64,000 bases of DNA from Streptomyces sp. A 4/2 (GTDB lineage Bacteria; Actinomycetota; Actinomycetes; Streptomycetales; Streptomycetaceae). The stretch is taken from contig NZ_CALNVW010000019.1 in assembly GCF_940670765.1 (NCBI RefSeq), positions 405,489 through 469,488 of the forward strand, read 5' to 3'. Each line of letters opens with the position of its first letter. The first letter of the stretch is position 1. Below the pieces are notes generated by a model. That model did not search any database and was not told the DNA's origin. It saw only the letters and a program-made list of their open reading frames with translations. Below are positions 16,217-24,163 of this stretch, piece after piece. A program made the position numbers and the translations under genes.

Positions 16217-17392
16217 ATGGATCCGTACAGCGTCATCGCGCAGTTGGATGGGCGGGAGAAAGTCGCTGTTTCCTGCAAGAGAGGCGATCTCCCAGAGCAG
16301 TACGTCTGGCTGGCCCGGTTGTACGGCTACAAGTACTCGCACCTGTATCAGGGCGGAGGAAAGGCGAATCCCTACATTGTGCATTGCGTGCGCGACGAGA
16401 GTGAGCAGGCAATGCGTATCGCCTCATGGATGCGGTTCCCGACCTTCGTCCCCGGGGCGCCAGCTCCGGTGGCCTGGTCGTACGGGCAGGCTGGTTGGGC
16501 CAGCTGGGCGCCCCCGGGATGGCCGCCGGGCTACACCGCACAGGGCGCGACGCAGGAGCAATTGAGGCTCATACGGGCTGAGTTGGGTGCAGACGTTCTC
16601 GGGACCGAGAAGGCCCTGGCGGCCGGGTCTTTCGTTGTGGCCCTCACGGTCTTCTTCCTGTGCGGCGCGGTCGTACGCGTGGGCAATCCGTCCTCCATGG
16701 TCGGATGGCTGGTCGCGTTCGCCGTACTCGGTGGGCTTCTGGGCGTGACAGTCCCGCTGCTTCGGCGTAGGAGGCAACAAGACGAGGCTCTGCTCACGCA
16801 AGCGGGGCTGAACTTTGACGCCGGACGCTTCGAACGGCAATTCAACGGCGGTCCGCAGGTGGTCGTAGATCTATTTCGGTACGACATGGACAACATGCGG
16901 GCCCTGGCAGGTCTTGCAAGAAGTCGTGGTTACGGTCTGTCAGGTGTCCAAGTGGTCGAGGGGCGTACCGCGCGAATGGAATGGCAGTACCTGATGCAAG
17001 CTGCTCCAATCCCCGTCTCCCGCAACAGCCAGGCGCAGGAAGATGCTTGGATTACCGCCACGGGATTTTCCCATCAGCGAGTCAGAAGTGTGGTGCTCAC
17101 ATTTCTCATCATGGCAGTGATTTCCATGGGGAATGGGATCTTCGCGCACTCCTCGGCATTCCGTTTGCATACTATTACTGCGGGCGTAGTGCTGACTGCT
17201 ATCGCCATCGGGTATGCGTTGCTGCATGAGCGGAATTATCTTTCTGCTGCCCGCCTCCTCAAGGGGATCGGGTTCCAGCGGGTGGTCGATGCGTCCGGGC
17301 AGCCTCGCTTTCTGCCGCCAGGATCAGTTGTGGATGGCGAGCAGAATTCTGCTCCAGGCCGCCTCGGCGGCGATTGGAGGAATTCACAGTGA
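16217..17392 (+). CDS. membrane protein with two pairs of helices, unknown function
   Basis: A 391-residue protein, not recognised. The N-terminal 90 residues form a soluble domain (VAVSCKRGDLPEQYVWLARLYGY), followed by a Pro/Trp/Ala-rich linker (APPGWPPG). Two membrane helices lie at about residues 137-185, a soluble middle region contains GPQVVVDLFRYDMDNM, and two more helices lie near 295-340. It follows the T7SS-like gene by six bases and its stop overlaps the next start (GTGA). Its place in the operon suggests an immunity or transport accessory role (inference). Confidence 0.65.
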   Translation: MDPYSVIAQLDGREKVAVSCKRGDLPEQYVWLARLYGYKYSHLYQGGGKANPYIVHCVRDESEQAMRIASWMRFPTFVPGAPAPVAWSYGQAGWASWAPPGWPPGYTAQGATQEQLRLIRAELGADVLGTEKALAAGSFVVALTVFFLCGAVVRVGNPSSMVGWLVAFAVLGGLLGVTVPLLRRRRQQDEALLTQAGLNFDAGRFERQFNGGPQVVVDLFRYDMDNMRALAGLARSRGYGLSGVQVVEGRTARMEWQYLMQAAPIPVSRNSQAQEDAWITATGFSHQRVRSVVLTFLIMAVISMGNGIFAHSSAFRLHTITAGVVLTAIAIGYALLHERNYLSAARLLKGIGFQRVVDASGQPRFLPPGSVVDGEQNSAPGRLGGDWRNSQ

Positions 17393-18033
17393 ATGGACCT
17401 GTTCGTGTGGATTTCGCGCTCCCGGAGGACTTCACGGAGATCCGGATCGGCTTGAGTCCGGAGGAGGTGAGGGAAGAAGTTATCCGCCAGGTGGGCGCCG
17501 CTGCCTCAACGAGATTCTCTCGGTCCGTCGACGAACTAACCCTCGCATACATGCAGAGCACGTGGCTTCTTGAGCAGCAGGGAGCCTTTTACGCGGCATC
17601 CTGCTTCGGTTTGATCGGTCAAGAAGTGTCCAGTGGAACGTTGGTTTTGACATCTAGCCCTCTTGATGATGCCGACCCGCTGGTAGTCGCTCAAGGGATA
17701 TCCAAGGCAATCGCAGATCATGGGGCACCTGACTGTGGAACCAAGGTTCTTGAAATCCCGATGGGGCCTGCTGCGATTTCTGTAGATCGACGGCAGAGTA
17801 TCGAGATCCCTAACGAGTACTCGCTGAGTGGATACGCAGAGGAAATTCCGCTTCTGCAATTCAAAGCGTTCGTGCCAGTGTCCAGCTTGAATTCTCTCGA
17901 AACTGCAAGTCTTCTCGCTTTGACGTTCACTACTCCTAATATCGGCCACTGGGATTCATATGCTCGCATGCTTGCTGATCTGCTGCGTACTCTCAGATGC
18001 TCAGCCGAAACCAGTGAGCCCTTTCCAGTCTGA
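17389..18033 (+). CDS. hypothetical cytoplasmic protein, last gene of the WXG operon
   Basis: A 214-residue soluble protein of unknown family. It is acidic, with no signal sequence or membrane segment; it contains EDFTEIRIGLSPEEVREEV near the start and several short hydrophobic strands later. Codon use is less GC-biased than in neighbours (for example in 17600-17950), a sign of acquisition with the operon. I choose GTG at 17389 because GGAGGA lies 8 bases before it and it overlaps the preceding stop. By position it could be an immunity protein or secretion chaperone; this is a guess. Confidence 0.6.
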   Translation: MNGPVRVDFALPEDFTEIRIGLSPEEVREEVIRQVGAAASTRFSRSVDELTLAYMQSTWLLEQQGAFYAASCFGLIGQEVSSGTLVLTSSPLDDADPLVVAQGISKAIADHGAPDCGTKVLEIPMGPAAISVDRRQSIEIPNEYSLSGYAEEIPLLQFKAFVPVSSLNSLETASLLALTFTTPNIGHWDSYARMLADLLRTLRCSAETSEPFPV

Positions 18034-18053
18034 GGGTGGGAAAGGCTCACTGG
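18011..18053. terminator. bidirectional hairpin between convergent genes
   Basis: Arms 18011-18026 and 18038-18053 pair over about 15 bases with one bulged G (CCAGTGAGCC with GGCTCACTGG). The stop of the upstream gene lies in the loop, and the convergent DUF397 gene ends at 18110. Confidence 0.75.
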
Positions 18054-18109
18054 ACGACTCTGTCTGGAACCTTGGAATCTTTCAGGTTCGGCGGCCTCGG
18101 CGTCGCCAG

Positions 18110-18310
18110 TTACGGTGTGTCCGTCCGTCGTACGTTCTGGATGAAAGTGGTCCAGGCGGTGTCAGGGAAGACGAGCGCGGGGCCAGTGGGTGCCTTGCTG
18201 TCGCGTACGGGGATGAGGCTGGGGAAGTTGTCGGCTACCTCGACGCAGTTCGTGTCGCCGCCGTCGCTGTAGGTCGACTTGCGCCAGGTTGCAGTGGATA
18301 GGTCGATCAC
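18110..18310 (-). CDS. DUF397 protein, second copy
   Basis: A 66-residue DUF397 protein: DLSTATWRKSTYSDGGDTNCVEVAD, the core VRDSKAPTGPALVF, then WTTFIQNV. These small proteins accompany XRE-DUF5753 regulators in Streptomyces and are thought to modulate or antagonise them. The GTG start at 18310 overlaps the TGA of the preceding gene (GTGA) and has AAGGA about 8 bases upstream. It is a tandem duplicate of the adjacent gene, with about two-thirds identity. Confidence 0.85.
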   Translation of the reverse strand: MIDLSTATWRKSTYSDGGDTNCVEVADNFPSLIPVRDSKAPTGPALVFPDTAWTTFIQNVRRTDTP

Positions 18311-18519
18311 GGTGCGTCCTTCCGTTGTAGGTCCTGGACGAAGGCCGTCCATGCGGCAGCCGGGAAGATGAGTGCGGGGCCGGTGGCGGCCGTCTTGCTG
18401 TCGCGTACGGGGGTGAGGCCGGGGTAGTTGTCCGCGATCTCGACGCAGTTGTTCGCTCCGCCGTCGCTGTAACTGGATTTGCGCCAGGAGGCGTTGGAGA
18501 GGTCGGGCGTGCGATTCAT
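18307..18519 (-). CDS. DUF397 protein, first copy
   Basis: A 70-residue DUF397 protein (DLSNASWRKSSYSDGG, NNCVEIADNYPG, VRDSKTAATGPALIF). Its ATG overlaps the stop of the XRE regulator (ATGA), so the three genes form one tightly coupled operon of regulator, DUF397 and DUF397. The tandem pair suggests a recent local duplication. Family function is regulatory partner of the XRE protein; the biochemical action is unknown. Confidence 0.88.
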   Translation of the reverse strand: MNRTPDLSNASWRKSSYSDGGANNCVEIADNYPGLTPVRDSKTAATGPALIFPAAAWTAFVQDLQRKDAP

Positions 18520-19343
18520 TCTCTGTGCTCCTTCAGGACGCCCCTGATGAAGGCAATGGAGTCCGACGGGGGCAGCGCCAGATCTCGCAGCCGATCGTAG
18601 GACAGACGGGCACGTGTGACGGAGGCCGGATCTTCCATCAGCTCAGCGCATCGATTGCCTTCCGTGTAGGCAACAGCGCTCCCGTCCTCCTCCCACAGCA
18701 AGGTCAGCGAGCCGTCCATCAGGTGATGGGCCCCTGCCGAGAGGGGCAGGATCTGAAGCGTGACCATGGGCAACTCGGCCATCGTGACTAGGTGTTCGAG
18801 TTGGGCCTCCCACGCCTTGTGGTCGGATACGGGGCGACGGAGAGCGTATTCGTCCATGATGATCCGGACGGAAGGAGCGGGGTTGCGGTGAAGTAGTTGC
18901 TGTCGGCCCAGGCGCGCTATGACCTGCTCCTCGACTTGCTCCGCTTCGCTCTCTGTTTCCTGATCACCGGACAACAGCGCACGAGCTACCTCTTCGGTCT
19001 GTAGCAGCCCCGGAATCCCCAGCGTGAAGATGTGCATGATCCGAGCAGCCTGCTCCAGGTTCATGAACTCCTTGTACTTGTTCTTGAACACCTCCCGCCG
19101 AGCCACCTTCCATAGCTGCACCAGCAACCCCCCGGTCTCGTAGTGCCGATCCAGGTCCTCCATCACCGCGAGCTTCGACAGCCGCTGGCTCACCTCCAGC
19201 CGGTACAGATAGCTCTTGTCGTACCGCGTCTCACTGGCCAGCTGGCTCAGTGATTTCCCGGCTTTCTCTCGCAGATACCGCAGGGTCCTCCCGAGCGCCG
19301 CGCGCCCCGATCCCTGTTCCACAGCGGTGACTTCGTCGGCCAT
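18516..19343 (-). CDS. XRE-family regulator with DUF5753 domain
   Basis: A 275-residue regulator. Residues 15-70 form the helix-turn-helix (LRYLREKAGKSLSQLASETRYDKSYLYRLE). The rest is the DUF5753 ligand-like domain with its typical GIPGLLQTEEVARALL, VTLQILPLSAGAHHLMDGS and AVAYTEG motifs. Such proteins are very common in Streptomyces, where some control development and antibiotic output. A GGGAGGG site lies before the ATG. It heads an operon with two DUF397 genes and is divergent from the small gene at 19491, the usual layout for these loci. Confidence 0.9.
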   Translation of the reverse strand: MADEVTAVEQGSGRAALGRTLRYLREKAGKSLSQLASETRYDKSYLYRLEVSQRLSKLAVMEDLDRHYETGGLLVQLWKVARREVFKNKYKEFMNLEQAARIMHIFTLGIPGLLQTEEVARALLSGDQETESEAEQVEEQVIARLGRQQLLHRNPAPSVRIIMDEYALRRPVSDHKAWEAQLEHLVTMAELPMVTLQILPLSAGAHHLMDGSLTLLWEEDGSAVAYTEGNRCAELMEDPASVTRARLSYDRLRDLALPPSDSIAFIRGVLKEHRE

Positions 19344-19490
19344 CGCGTCCCTCCCGTTGCCGTGCGCGAAGGCAATCGCGCGTCTCTTTCCGAGCGTAGG
19401 GGCAAGCCGTAATCATCGGGACACGAACGGTAATCGCCGCTCGTCAGTGTGATCTCGACCCGTCCACCCCCACTCCCGTGAGGCACCGAC

Positions 19491-19811
19491 ATGTCTGATT
19501 CCCTGCTCCGTCTGCTCCCGTGGACCACCCCGGAAGGCAAGCCCTGCTACCTCAGCAGCGACAACCCCCGCAGCATGCTGTCCCGGCTGGCCGACGACCT
19601 GGAGGAGCGGCAAATCGACTCCGCCGAGCTGGTGTTGGAGGGGTCGCTCGCCGTGCTTGCCGATCGGGCGGCGGGTGAGCGCGCCGTGCGGTTCGCGCTC
19701 ACCCGGGCCGCCGAGTCGCTGGGGGATGTGCTCCGTGTCGCGTGCAGCCGGGGTGCCCGCATCGGTGACGACGGGGCGGGTGCGGCGCACTGCGGAGTCG
19801 AGGGGGAGTGA
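19491..19811 (+). CDS. small protein divergent from the XRE-DUF397 operon
   Basis: A 106-residue acidic, helical protein of no known domain: N-terminal LLPWTTPEGKPCYLSSDN and a later AELVLEGSLAVLADRAAGERAVRFALTR (shown in part). Small genes placed like this beside XRE-DUF5753 regulators are seen in Streptomyces; a shared regulatory role is likely but undefined. GAGG lies about 9 bases before the ATG. Confidence 0.65.
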   Translation: MSDSLLRLLPWTTPEGKPCYLSSDNPRSMLSRLADDLEERQIDSAELVLEGSLAVLADRAAGERAVRFALTRAAESLGDVLRVACSRGARIGDDGAGAAHCGVEGE

Positions 19812-19836
19812 TGACGGTGACCGACGCGCCTGAGCT

Positions 19837-19861
19837 ATTTGCCTAAAGGTGTTAGGTAAAT
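19837..19861. promoter_or_regulatory. palindromic operator upstream of tetR
   Basis: Arms ATTTGCCTAA and TTAGGTAAAT with a 5-base gap form a 25-base dyad with one mismatch, 33 bases before the tetR start and AT-rich against the surroundings. Most likely the autoregulatory TetR site, overlapping the promoter. Confidence 0.65.
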
Positions 19862-19894
19862 GCATACTGGCTTCTGGTGAACGGGAGGCAGGAT

Positions 19895-20464
19895 ATGGCA
19901 CGTGTAGGACTGACCAGGGAACGCCTGATCCAGGCGGGAGCGGAACTGGCCGACGAGGTCGGCTTCGAGCAGGTGACCGTCTCGGAGCTGGCCAGGCGGT
20001 TCGACGTCAAGGTCGCGAGTCTCTACTCGCACGTGAAGAACTCGCAGGACCTCAAGACGGGCATCGCCCTCTTCGCCCTGGAGGAGCTGGCCGACCGGGG
20101 CGCCGCCGCCATGGCGGGCCGGGCTGGGAAGGACGCCCTGGCCGCCCTCGGGAACGTCTACCGCGACTACGCGCAGGAGCACCCCGGCCGTTACGCCGCG
20201 ACCCGGATGAGGCTCGACCCGGAGACGGCAGCCGCCAGCGCGGGCGTCCGGCACGCGCAGATGACGCGGGCCATCCTGCGTGGTTACGACCTGACGGAGC
20301 CGGACGAGACGCACGCGGTCCGGCTCCTCGGCGGCACTTTCCACGGCTACATCAGCCTGGAGCTGGGGGGCGGCTTCAGCCACAGCGCCCCCGACTCGCA
20401 GGAGACGTGGTCGCGGATCATCGACGCCCTCGACGCCCTGCTGCGGAACTGGCCCGCGCCCTGA
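19895..20464 (+). CDS. TetR/AcrR-family regulator
   Basis: A 189-residue TetR repressor. The helix-turn-helix is TVSELARRFDVKVASLYSHVKN (shown across its core) near residues 25-50. The C-terminal ligand domain has the TetR_C form with a WHG-like block (LLGGTFHGYISLELGGGF). I start at the ATG at 19895, which GGGAGG precedes at about 7 bases; a GTG at 19877 is a weaker option. A dyad lies directly upstream, so autoregulation is likely. The downstream SGNH hydrolase, 102 bases further on the same strand, is the probable target. Confidence 0.88.
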   Translation: MARVGLTRERLIQAGAELADEVGFEQVTVSELARRFDVKVASLYSHVKNSQDLKTGIALFALEELADRGAAAMAGRAGKDALAALGNVYRDYAQEHPGRYAATRMRLDPETAAASAGVRHAQMTRAILRGYDLTEPDETHAVRLLGGTFHGYISLELGGGFSHSAPDSQETWSRIIDALDALLRNWPAP

Positions 20465-20566
20465 CCGGGGCTGTTACGGACGGCGCGAGCCCCGACCCGG
20501 GCCGACCTCGCCTCTCGCCCCTCACGACTCATTGACCACCAGGTGGAGAAGAGGAGAAGACCTGAG

Positions 20567-21802
20567 ATGACCACGGACCCGACGGACACCACGGACACCA
20601 CGGACACCATGGACACCACGGACACAGAGCAGAACTGGATCACGACGCCCGTCACCGAGGACCTGCTGCGCGGCGCCCTGGACCTGGAGCGCACCGAGCA
20701 CGGGCTCCTGCCGCACCGGCTGCCCGCGCGGGCCCGTGCGCAGTGCGCCGACGGGCAGTTGGCCATGGCGGAGGCCCAGCCCTCCGGCGTACGGCTGGTG
20801 TTCCGTACCCGTGCCACTGCCGTCGAGCTGGACACCCTCCGTACGAAGATGGCCTACGTGGGCGCCCCGCCCCGGCCCGACGGGGTGTACGACCTGCTCG
20901 TCGACGGCCGCCTCGCCGGGCAGGCCGGTGTGAACGGCGGGAACGTACGGCTGGTGGACATGACCACCGGGTCCGTGGAGAACCGTCCGGGGCCGGTCGG
21001 CACCGTACGGTTCCCGGGGCTGCCCGAGGGCGTCAAGGACGTCGAGATCTGGCTGCCGTACAACGAGATCACCGAACTCGTCGCGCTGCGCACCGACGCC
21101 CCCGTCGAGCCCGCGACGGACCGGGGACGCAAGGTGTGGCTGCACCACGGGAGTTCGATCAGCCACGGCTCGGACGCCGCCAGCCCGACCACCATCTGGC
21201 CCGCGCTCGCCGCCTCGCGCGGTGGCGTGGAACTGATCAACCTGGGCCTGGGCGGCAGCGCGCTGCTCGACCCGTTCACCGCCCGTGCGCTGCGCGATAC
21301 CCCCGCGGACCTGATCAGCGTCAAGATCGGCATCAACATCGTCAACGCCGACCTGATGCGCCTTCGCGCCTTCGGCCCGGCGGTGCACGGCTTCCTCGAC
21401 ACGATCCGCGAGGGGCACCCGACCACGCCGCTCCTGGTCGTCTCGCCCGTCCTGTGCCCCATCCACGAGGACACCCCGGGCCCCAGCGCACCGGACTTCA
21501 GCAACCTCAGCGAGGGGAGGCTCCAGTTCATGGCCGCGGGCGACCCCGCCGAGCGGGCGGCCGGGAAGCTGACGCTCAACGTCGTCCGGGACGAGCTGAG
21601 CCGCATCGTGAAGCAGCGGGCGACGGACGACCCGCACCTGTACTACCTCGACGGCCGCGAGCTGTACGGCGAGGCCGACTTCGCCGAACTGCCGCTGCCC
21701 GACCAGCTCCACCCGGACGCGGCCACCCACCACCGCATCGGCGAACGGTTCGGCGCGCTGGTCTTCGGGCCCCGGGGGCCGTTCACCACGGACGGTGCCT
21801 GA
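20567..21802 (+). CDS. SGNH/GDSL-family hydrolase with N-terminal beta domain (SsfX3-like)
   Basis: A 411-residue esterase or acyltransferase of the SGNH fold. The first 20 residues are a Thr/Asp repeat (TDTTDTTDT). A beta-sandwich domain follows (about 30-185), then the catalytic domain with block I as HHGSSISHGS (nucleophile serine near residue 197, in place of GDS), NLGLGGSALLDP for block II, and C-terminal DQLHPD carrying the Asp/His pair. The two-domain layout resembles SsfX3, the GDSL enzyme of a tetracycline pathway; the substrate here is unknown. AGGAG lies about 10 bases before the ATG. It probably forms a unit with the upstream tetR. Confidence 0.82.
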   Translation: MTTDPTDTTDTTDTMDTTDTEQNWITTPVTEDLLRGALDLERTEHGLLPHRLPARARAQCADGQLAMAEAQPSGVRLVFRTRATAVELDTLRTKMAYVGAPPRPDGVYDLLVDGRLAGQAGVNGGNVRLVDMTTGSVENRPGPVGTVRFPGLPEGVKDVEIWLPYNEITELVALRTDAPVEPATDRGRKVWLHHGSSISHGSDAASPTTIWPALAASRGGVELINLGLGGSALLDPFTARALRDTPADLISVKIGINIVNADLMRLRAFGPAVHGFLDTIREGHPTTPLLVVSPVLCPIHEDTPGPSAPDFSNLSEGRLQFMAAGDPAERAAGKLTLNVVRDELSRIVKQRATDDPHLYYLDGRELYGEADFAELPLPDQLHPDAATHHRIGERFGALVFGPRGPFTTDGA

Positions 21803-21845
21803 GGCGTCCGGCGTCCGGCGTCGACTGCGGCGCCGGCCGCGCCGG

Positions 21846-22304
21846 TCACTGTTCGGATCGGCCCTTCACGCAGATCAGTGTCTGCTGACCGGTCGCCACG
21901 AGCGTCCGCCGGTCGCCCTCGACCCCGAACGCTTCCAACTGGCAGACGGTCAGCGTCCGTCCGGGCTTCAGGACCGTACCGACCGCCTCGATGTGATCGC
22001 TCTCGGCGGGTGCCAGGAGGTTGATCTTGTACTCCACCGTGAGCACCGAGGTGTCCTCGGGGAACAGGGTGAACGCGGCGTAGCCGCCCGCGCTGTCGGC
22101 GACGGCGCTGGTGGCGCCCGCGTGGAAGTAGCCGTGCTGCTGGGTCAGTTCCGGCCGATTCGGGAGCACGATGTGCACGCGGCCGAGCCCGATGTGCGCC
22201 AGGCGCGCGCCGAGATGGGCCATCAGCCCCTGACGTTCGAAACTGGCCTGGACCCGGGCCTGTACCTCAGCGCTCGCCGGTTCGTGCGGTGTCTGGTCTT
22301 CCAC
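21846..22304 (-). CDS. PaaI-type hotdog thioesterase
   Basis: A 152-residue acyl-CoA thioesterase-like protein of the hotdog fold. The core PELTQQHGYFHAGATSAVADSAGG is the family's active-site helix region (HG, then the catalytic acidic residue), followed by TVEYKINLLAPA and VCQLEAFG strands. It would hydrolyse an acyl or aryl-CoA ester in the cytoplasm. I use GTG at 22304 because AAGGAG lies 6 bases before it and the product then has the normal length. Convergent with the SGNH gene. Confidence 0.85.
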   Translation of the reverse strand: MEDQTPHEPASAEVQARVQASFERQGLMAHLGARLAHIGLGRVHIVLPNRPELTQQHGYFHAGATSAVADSAGGYAAFTLFPEDTSVLTVEYKINLLAPAESDHIEAVGTVLKPGRTLTVCQLEAFGVEGDRRTLVATGQQTLICVKGRSEQ

Positions 22305-22369
22305 GGGCGCTCCTTCAGTGGACGGACGGATGAGATGGACGGACGGGGCAGGGAAGCGGAGACGGTGAT

Positions 22370-22654
22370 TTACGCTCCTCGGGTCCATTCCGAGTGCATC
22401 TTCCCGGCGGCCAGGGCGTACACATGGGCCAGTACGTTCGGGCCCTGCTCGCATTCCTCGTCGGTCAGAGTGCAGCCCATGCGGTCCCGCAGCACTTGCC
22501 GGGTGGTCGCAACACGCTCGGCGATCTGGGCGGCGCCGGGCTGCCGCGCGGCGATCTGCGCGACGAGTCGGCCCAGGCCCAGGCCCCGTTCCTCGGCGAG
22601 TTGGGCAAGATGATCGCGGGTCTCTTCCGGAACCTGGATGGTCGTGGTTGTCAT
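22370..22654 (-). CDS. ribbon-helix-helix (antitoxin-like) DNA-binding protein, no toxin partner
   Basis: A 94-residue protein. The N-terminus MTTTTIQVPEETRDHLAQLA is a classical ribbon-helix-helix: a beta strand that reads DNA, then two helices. The C-terminal half (ATTRQVLRDRMGCTLTDEEC) is helical. Many such proteins are VapB/ParD-type antitoxins, but no toxin gene sits on either side: the thioesterase ends 66 bases downstream and nothing lies upstream on the same strand. It may be an orphan regulator or a solitary antitoxin. Confidence 0.72.
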   Translation of the reverse strand: MTTTTIQVPEETRDHLAQLAEERGLGLGRLVAQIAARQPGAAQIAERVATTRQVLRDRMGCTLTDEECEQGPNVLAHVYALAAGKMHSEWTRGA

Positions 22655-22848
22655 GACGCCACTATGGAGGAGCCTTCGTGGTCCCTGGATGTCGTACATC
22701 GTGGGACCGTCCTCTGCCGGTCAAAAACGACCAGCAGGACGCTGAATCACATTCCTACGCGTACCCGGATCGCACCTTCAACCGACCGTTCCGGTTCGAT
22801 TACAGTGCTGCGCAGTCGCACACGGACGGACCGACGGGGAGGGGCCGG

Positions 22849-23964
22849 GTGAGCACAGGGACCGCTGCCCTCTGGGGCCGTGCGGAGCAGCAGGACTTCC
22901 GCAGTCGTGTTCGCGGCTGTTTGCTCGGCGGTGCTCTCGGTGACGCGCTCGGCGCCGGTGTCGCCGGGCTCAGCCTGGCAGCGATACGGGAGGCCCACGG
23001 CGCCGGCGCCCTCACCGACCTCACTCCCGTACACGGCCGACGTGGTGCGGTGACCGCCGTCACCCAGCTCTCCCTGTTCACCGTGGACGGGCTGATCCGG
23101 GCCCAGGTGCGCCGCGACACGGGCGCCTGGCACCCGCCCACCGATGTGCACCGCGCGCATCTGCGGTGGGCCGCCACCCAGCGCGACTGGGGGCCCGACG
23201 AGCGCCGTGCGGACAACGGCTGGCTCGGCTGCGAGGAGTGGCTGTACCAGCGCAGGGACCCGGCGCGGGCCTGTCTGAACGGGTTCGGCGACGAGGTGAT
23301 GGGGACCCTGGAGAAGCCCAAGAACCCCGAGGCCCGGGACGCCTCTGCCGTCAGCCGGTCCGCGCCCTTCGGGCTGCTCGTCGGGTGGGAGCCGGGGCTC
23401 GTCTTCCAACTGGCCGTCGAGTGCGCCGCGCAGACCCACGGCCATCCGACCGGGTGTCTCAGCGCCGGGGCGTTCGCCGTGATCGTGCACGGGCTGGCGC
23501 GCGGGGACAGCCTCGACGCGGCCGTGCAGCAGGCGCTCGGGCAGCTGACTCCGCGCCCGGGGCACCAGCCGGTCACGGACGCCCTGCAGCACGCGCTCGG
23601 CACCGTACGCCAGGGCATGCCGAACCCGGAGCGGGTCGAGAAGCTCGGCGACGGCTCGCTGGCCGAGGACGCGCTCGCGATCGGGGTGTACTGCGCGCTG
23701 GTCGGCGAGGACGTACGGCACGGGCTGCGGCTCGCGGTGAACCACAGCGGTCCCTCGCAGGCGACCGGCGCGATCTGTGGCAGCCTGCTGGGCGCCCTGC
23801 ACGGCGAGACCGCGCTGCCGCCCGCCTGGCTGTCGGAGCTGGAGGGCCGGGCCACCGTGCTCGAACTCGCCGACGACTTCGCCATGGAGATGACCCAGGG
23901 TCCGGCACTGCACGGGCCCGCACTCACCACACCGGGGTGGCTGGCGCGGTACCCACGGGGGTGA
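22849..23964 (+). CDS. ADP-ribosylglycohydrolase-family protein
   Basis: A 371-residue protein of the ADP-ribosylglycohydrolase (DraG-like) family, enzymes that remove ADP-ribose from protein side chains. Landmarks are RVRGCLLGGALGDALGAG at the N-terminus (the GDALG metal-site region), THGHPTGCLSAGAFAV in the middle and NHSGPSQATGAICGSLLGAL near the end, where the serine and acidic metal ligands lie. The GTG at 22849 has GGGGAGGGG about 6 bases upstream. No ADP-ribosyltransferase is adjacent, so the target is unknown. Confidence 0.87.
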   Translation: MSTGTAALWGRAEQQDFRSRVRGCLLGGALGDALGAGVAGLSLAAIREAHGAGALTDLTPVHGRRGAVTAVTQLSLFTVDGLIRAQVRRDTGAWHPPTDVHRAHLRWAATQRDWGPDERRADNGWLGCEEWLYQRRDPARACLNGFGDEVMGTLEKPKNPEARDASAVSRSAPFGLLVGWEPGLVFQLAVECAAQTHGHPTGCLSAGAFAVIVHGLARGDSLDAAVQQALGQLTPRPGHQPVTDALQHALGTVRQGMPNPERVEKLGDGSLAEDALAIGVYCALVGEDVRHGLRLAVNHSGPSQATGAICGSLLGALHGETALPPAWLSELEGRATVLELADDFAMEMTQGPALHGPALTTPGWLARYPRG

Positions 23965-24041
23965 CCGGGCACGTGAGTACGGGTGGGCACGTACGGATGG
24001 GGCTTGTACCGGTGGAGCACGTACGGGTGGAGCACGTACGG

Positions 24042-24089
24042 GTGGGGCCCGCCCCTGAAGCCGCTCGGGCTGTCAGAGGCGGGCCCCAC
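24042..24089. terminator. hairpin between convergent genes
   Basis: Perfect 12-base arms GTGGGGCCCGCC (24042-24053) and GGCGGGCCCCAC (24078-24089) with a 24-base loop, between the ADP-ribosylglycohydrolase and symporter stops. Immediately left is a GAGCACGTACGGGTG direct duplication (around 24017-24045). Confidence 0.75.
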
Positions 24090-24123
24090 CGGGTCCGTAA
24101 GGCCAACTGCCGTCAGCCAACTG

Positions 24124-24163
24124 CCGTCAGCCGTCAGCCGTCAGCCGTCAGCCGTCAGCCGTC
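24124..24163. repeat. tandem 7-base repeat (CCGTCAG)
   Basis: Five full copies of CCGTCAG and a partial sixth, preceded by two more separated by CAACTG. The last full copy supplies the TGA stop (24155-24157) of the minus-strand symporter. The array places stops in several minus-strand frames. Confidence 0.85.

Noticed and set aside
16217..17392. Membrane protein as a T7SS core component (EccB/EccD)
   Set aside because: Two pairs of helices with soluble parts do not match the helix number or domains of ESX core proteins.
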